From: CAYOXD01 sp964407825
GTDB lineage: Bacteria; Desulfobacterota; Desulfobacteria; Desulfobacterales; JAFDDL01
Direction of reading: 5' to 3'
Assembly: GCA_964407825.1 (NCBI GenBank)
Contig: CAYOXD010000074.1
Coordinates: 1-15,920, forward strand
DNA: 15,920 bases
The notes under the pieces were generated by a model. The model was not told the origin of the DNA and did no database searches. It worked only from the letters and a program-made list of their open reading frames with translations. Positions within the stretch are counted from its first letter, which is position 1; each line of letters begins with the position of its first letter. This document shows positions 15,012 to 15,920 of this stretch, in pieces. Made by a program: the position numbers and the translations under genes.

Positions 15012-15848
15012 CAGAACCCTGTTCTCGATCGTGCCTATTTTCTCGATCGTGCAGGCCACCACATCCCCCGGCTGCAACACGACGGGCGGATCCCTGAAGA
15101 ACCCGACACCCGACGGCGTGCCGGTGGCGATGATGTCCCCGGGCAGGAGCGTGATGTCCTGGCTGATGTCGCTCAGGATCTCCGGGATATCGAATATCAT
15201 GTCGGCGGTGGAGCCGTCCTGCATGATCCGGCCGTTGACCCGCGTGGTCAGCCGCAGGTCGTCCAGGGCCCCGGGCGGGCCGATCTCATCCAGGGTCACG
15301 AGGGCCGGCCCCATGGGCGCGAAGGTGTCGAAGGATTTTCCCCGGAACCACTGACTGTCCGCAAACTGGGCGTCCCTTGCGGACACATCGTTGAACACCG
15401 TGACGCCGGCGATATAATCGAGGGCATCGGCCTTGGGGATCCGTTTCCCCTCCCGGCCCATCACCACCGCCAGTTCCACCTCCCAGTCCACCTGGGAACT
15501 GGTCAGGGGCATCCGGATGGGATCGAAGGGGCCGTTCAGGGCGTTCGCGGTTTTACAGAAAAGAAGGGGGCGCGCCGGCAAATCCAGGCCCGTCTCCCTG
15601 GCATGCTCGGCATAGTTCTTCCCAAGGCAGATGATCTTACCGGGTCGTGCCACGGGGCACCCGATGCGGGCCGTCAACCGCTCTGCCGGGGCCGTCACCT
15701 TGCCGACCCGCTCCAGCCAGCCTTCCCGAAAGAACCGCTCGTCTACATCCGGGATATCCGGAAAAATCGCTGTCAAATCGACGATGCGGCCCTCGCGCCA
15801 GAGCCCGGGTCTTTCGCTACCTTTTTCTCCAAATCGGATGAGTTTCAT
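15009..15848 (-). CDS. fumarylacetoacetate hydrolase (FAH) family protein
   Basis: A 279-residue metal-dependent enzyme of the FAH superfamily, which includes acylpyruvate hydrolases, 2-hydroxyhepta-2,4-diene-1,7-dioate isomerases and oxaloacetate decarboxylases/tautomerases. Family hallmarks are ICLGKNYAEHA (~73-83), metal ligands Glu123 and Glu125 in DWEVELAVVMG and Asp154 in FNDVSARD, then KSFDTFAPMGP, and GDIIATGTPSGVG (237-249). The physiological substrate cannot be told. I chose ATG 15848 because GGGAG (15854-15858) is five bases before it; the ATG at 15851 is too close, and the frame also runs on upstream through ATG 15884. It faces the kinase gene and, before the insertion, probably faced leuD. 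Its last ~96 bases are partly duplicated at 11947-12044. Confidence 0.93.
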   Translation of the reverse strand: MKLIRFGEKGSERPGLWREGRIVDLTAIFPDIPDVDERFFREGWLERVGKVTAPAERLTARIGCPVARPGKIICLGKNYAEHARETGLDLPARPLLFCKTANALNGPFDPIRMPLTSSQVDWEVELAVVMGREGKRIPKADALDYIAGVTVFNDVSARDAQFADSQWFRGKSFDTFAPMGPALVTLDEIGPPGALDDLRLTTRVNGRIMQDGSTADMIFDIPEILSDISQDITLLPGDIIATGTPSGVGFFRDPPVVLQPGDVVACTIEKIGTIENRVL

Positions 15849-15892
15849 CATAACTCCCAGAGATCGTTGCGGGTATCTGGTCATCGCCCTTT

Positions 15893-15920
15893 TCGTTGTC
15901 GTTGTCGTTGTCGTTGTCGT
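15893..15920. repeat. hexamer tandem repeat (TCGTTG)n at the window edge
   Basis: TCGTTG is repeated four times plus a partial fifth unit, perfect and running off the right edge, so the full length is unknown. It lies 45 bases before the FAH start codon. The FAH reading frame stays open through it (reading as a run of Thr), so it could be promoter-spacing DNA, or the coding tail of an upstream gene. Confidence 0.85.

Noticed and set aside
14899..15354. A 151-codon plus-strand frame from the end of the kinase gene across the FAH 3' end
   Set aside because: It overlaps both real genes out of frame or antisense. The VDYADAPYY part is simply the copied leuD tail.

Overview
This window looks like chromosomal DNA of a GC-rich, anaerobic-type bacterium. 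My best guess is a member of the Desulfobacterota (deltaproteobacterial sulfate-reducer type). That guess rests on the feel of the proteins, the gene mix (ValS, NadC, a rhomboid, a DUF2156 protein, LepA, a type-2 LeuCD) and the abundance of sensor kinase and diguanylate cyclase genes. No marker gene here proves it.

Layout. (1) Bases 1-534: the 3' part of an acidic, low-complexity protein I do not recognise. It is followed by a 340-base leader that holds a possible 46-residue ORF and a nested hairpin. (2) Bases 875-5426: a plus-strand cluster valS-nadC-rhomboid. The rhomboid protease carries a DnaJ C-terminal-type (substrate-binding) domain at its cytoplasmic end and is the most unusual protein here. 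(3) Bases 5412-7677: a tight minus-strand operon coding for a response regulator-diguanylate cyclase, a GNAT acetyltransferase and a DUF2156/LPG-synthase-C-like protein. It converges on the rhomboid gene with overlapping 3' ends. (4) Bases 7678-8146: a divergent control region with a good sigma-70-type promoter and an 8-bp inverted repeat. (5) Bases 8147-11796: a lepA-leuC-leuD operon. (6) Bases 11797-14984: an island with a large hybrid sensor histidine kinase of visibly lower GC. (7) Bases 15009-15848: a minus-strand FAH-family hydrolase/isomerase gene, with a hexamer tandem repeat just upstream at the window edge.

The main structural discovery is at the edges of the kinase island. The last 27 bases of leuD (11769-11795) recur at 14985-15011 with one mismatch, immediately abutting the 3' end of the FAH gene. 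The last ~96 bases of the FAH gene (15013-15108) recur in decayed, frameshifted form at 11947-12044, next to leuD. The simplest reading is that leuD and the FAH gene once ended tail to tail and that the kinase segment now splits that junction, leaving a copy of the junction on each side. The left copy is itself split by a ~151-base segment carrying a perfect 16-bp inverted repeat.

Functionally, the window mixes housekeeping (translation: ValS and LepA; NAD synthesis: NadC; probable leucine synthesis: LeuCD) with signalling (c-di-GMP synthesis, a phosphorelay-type kinase) and membrane proteolysis. I see no tRNA, rRNA, CRISPR array, transposase or integrase.
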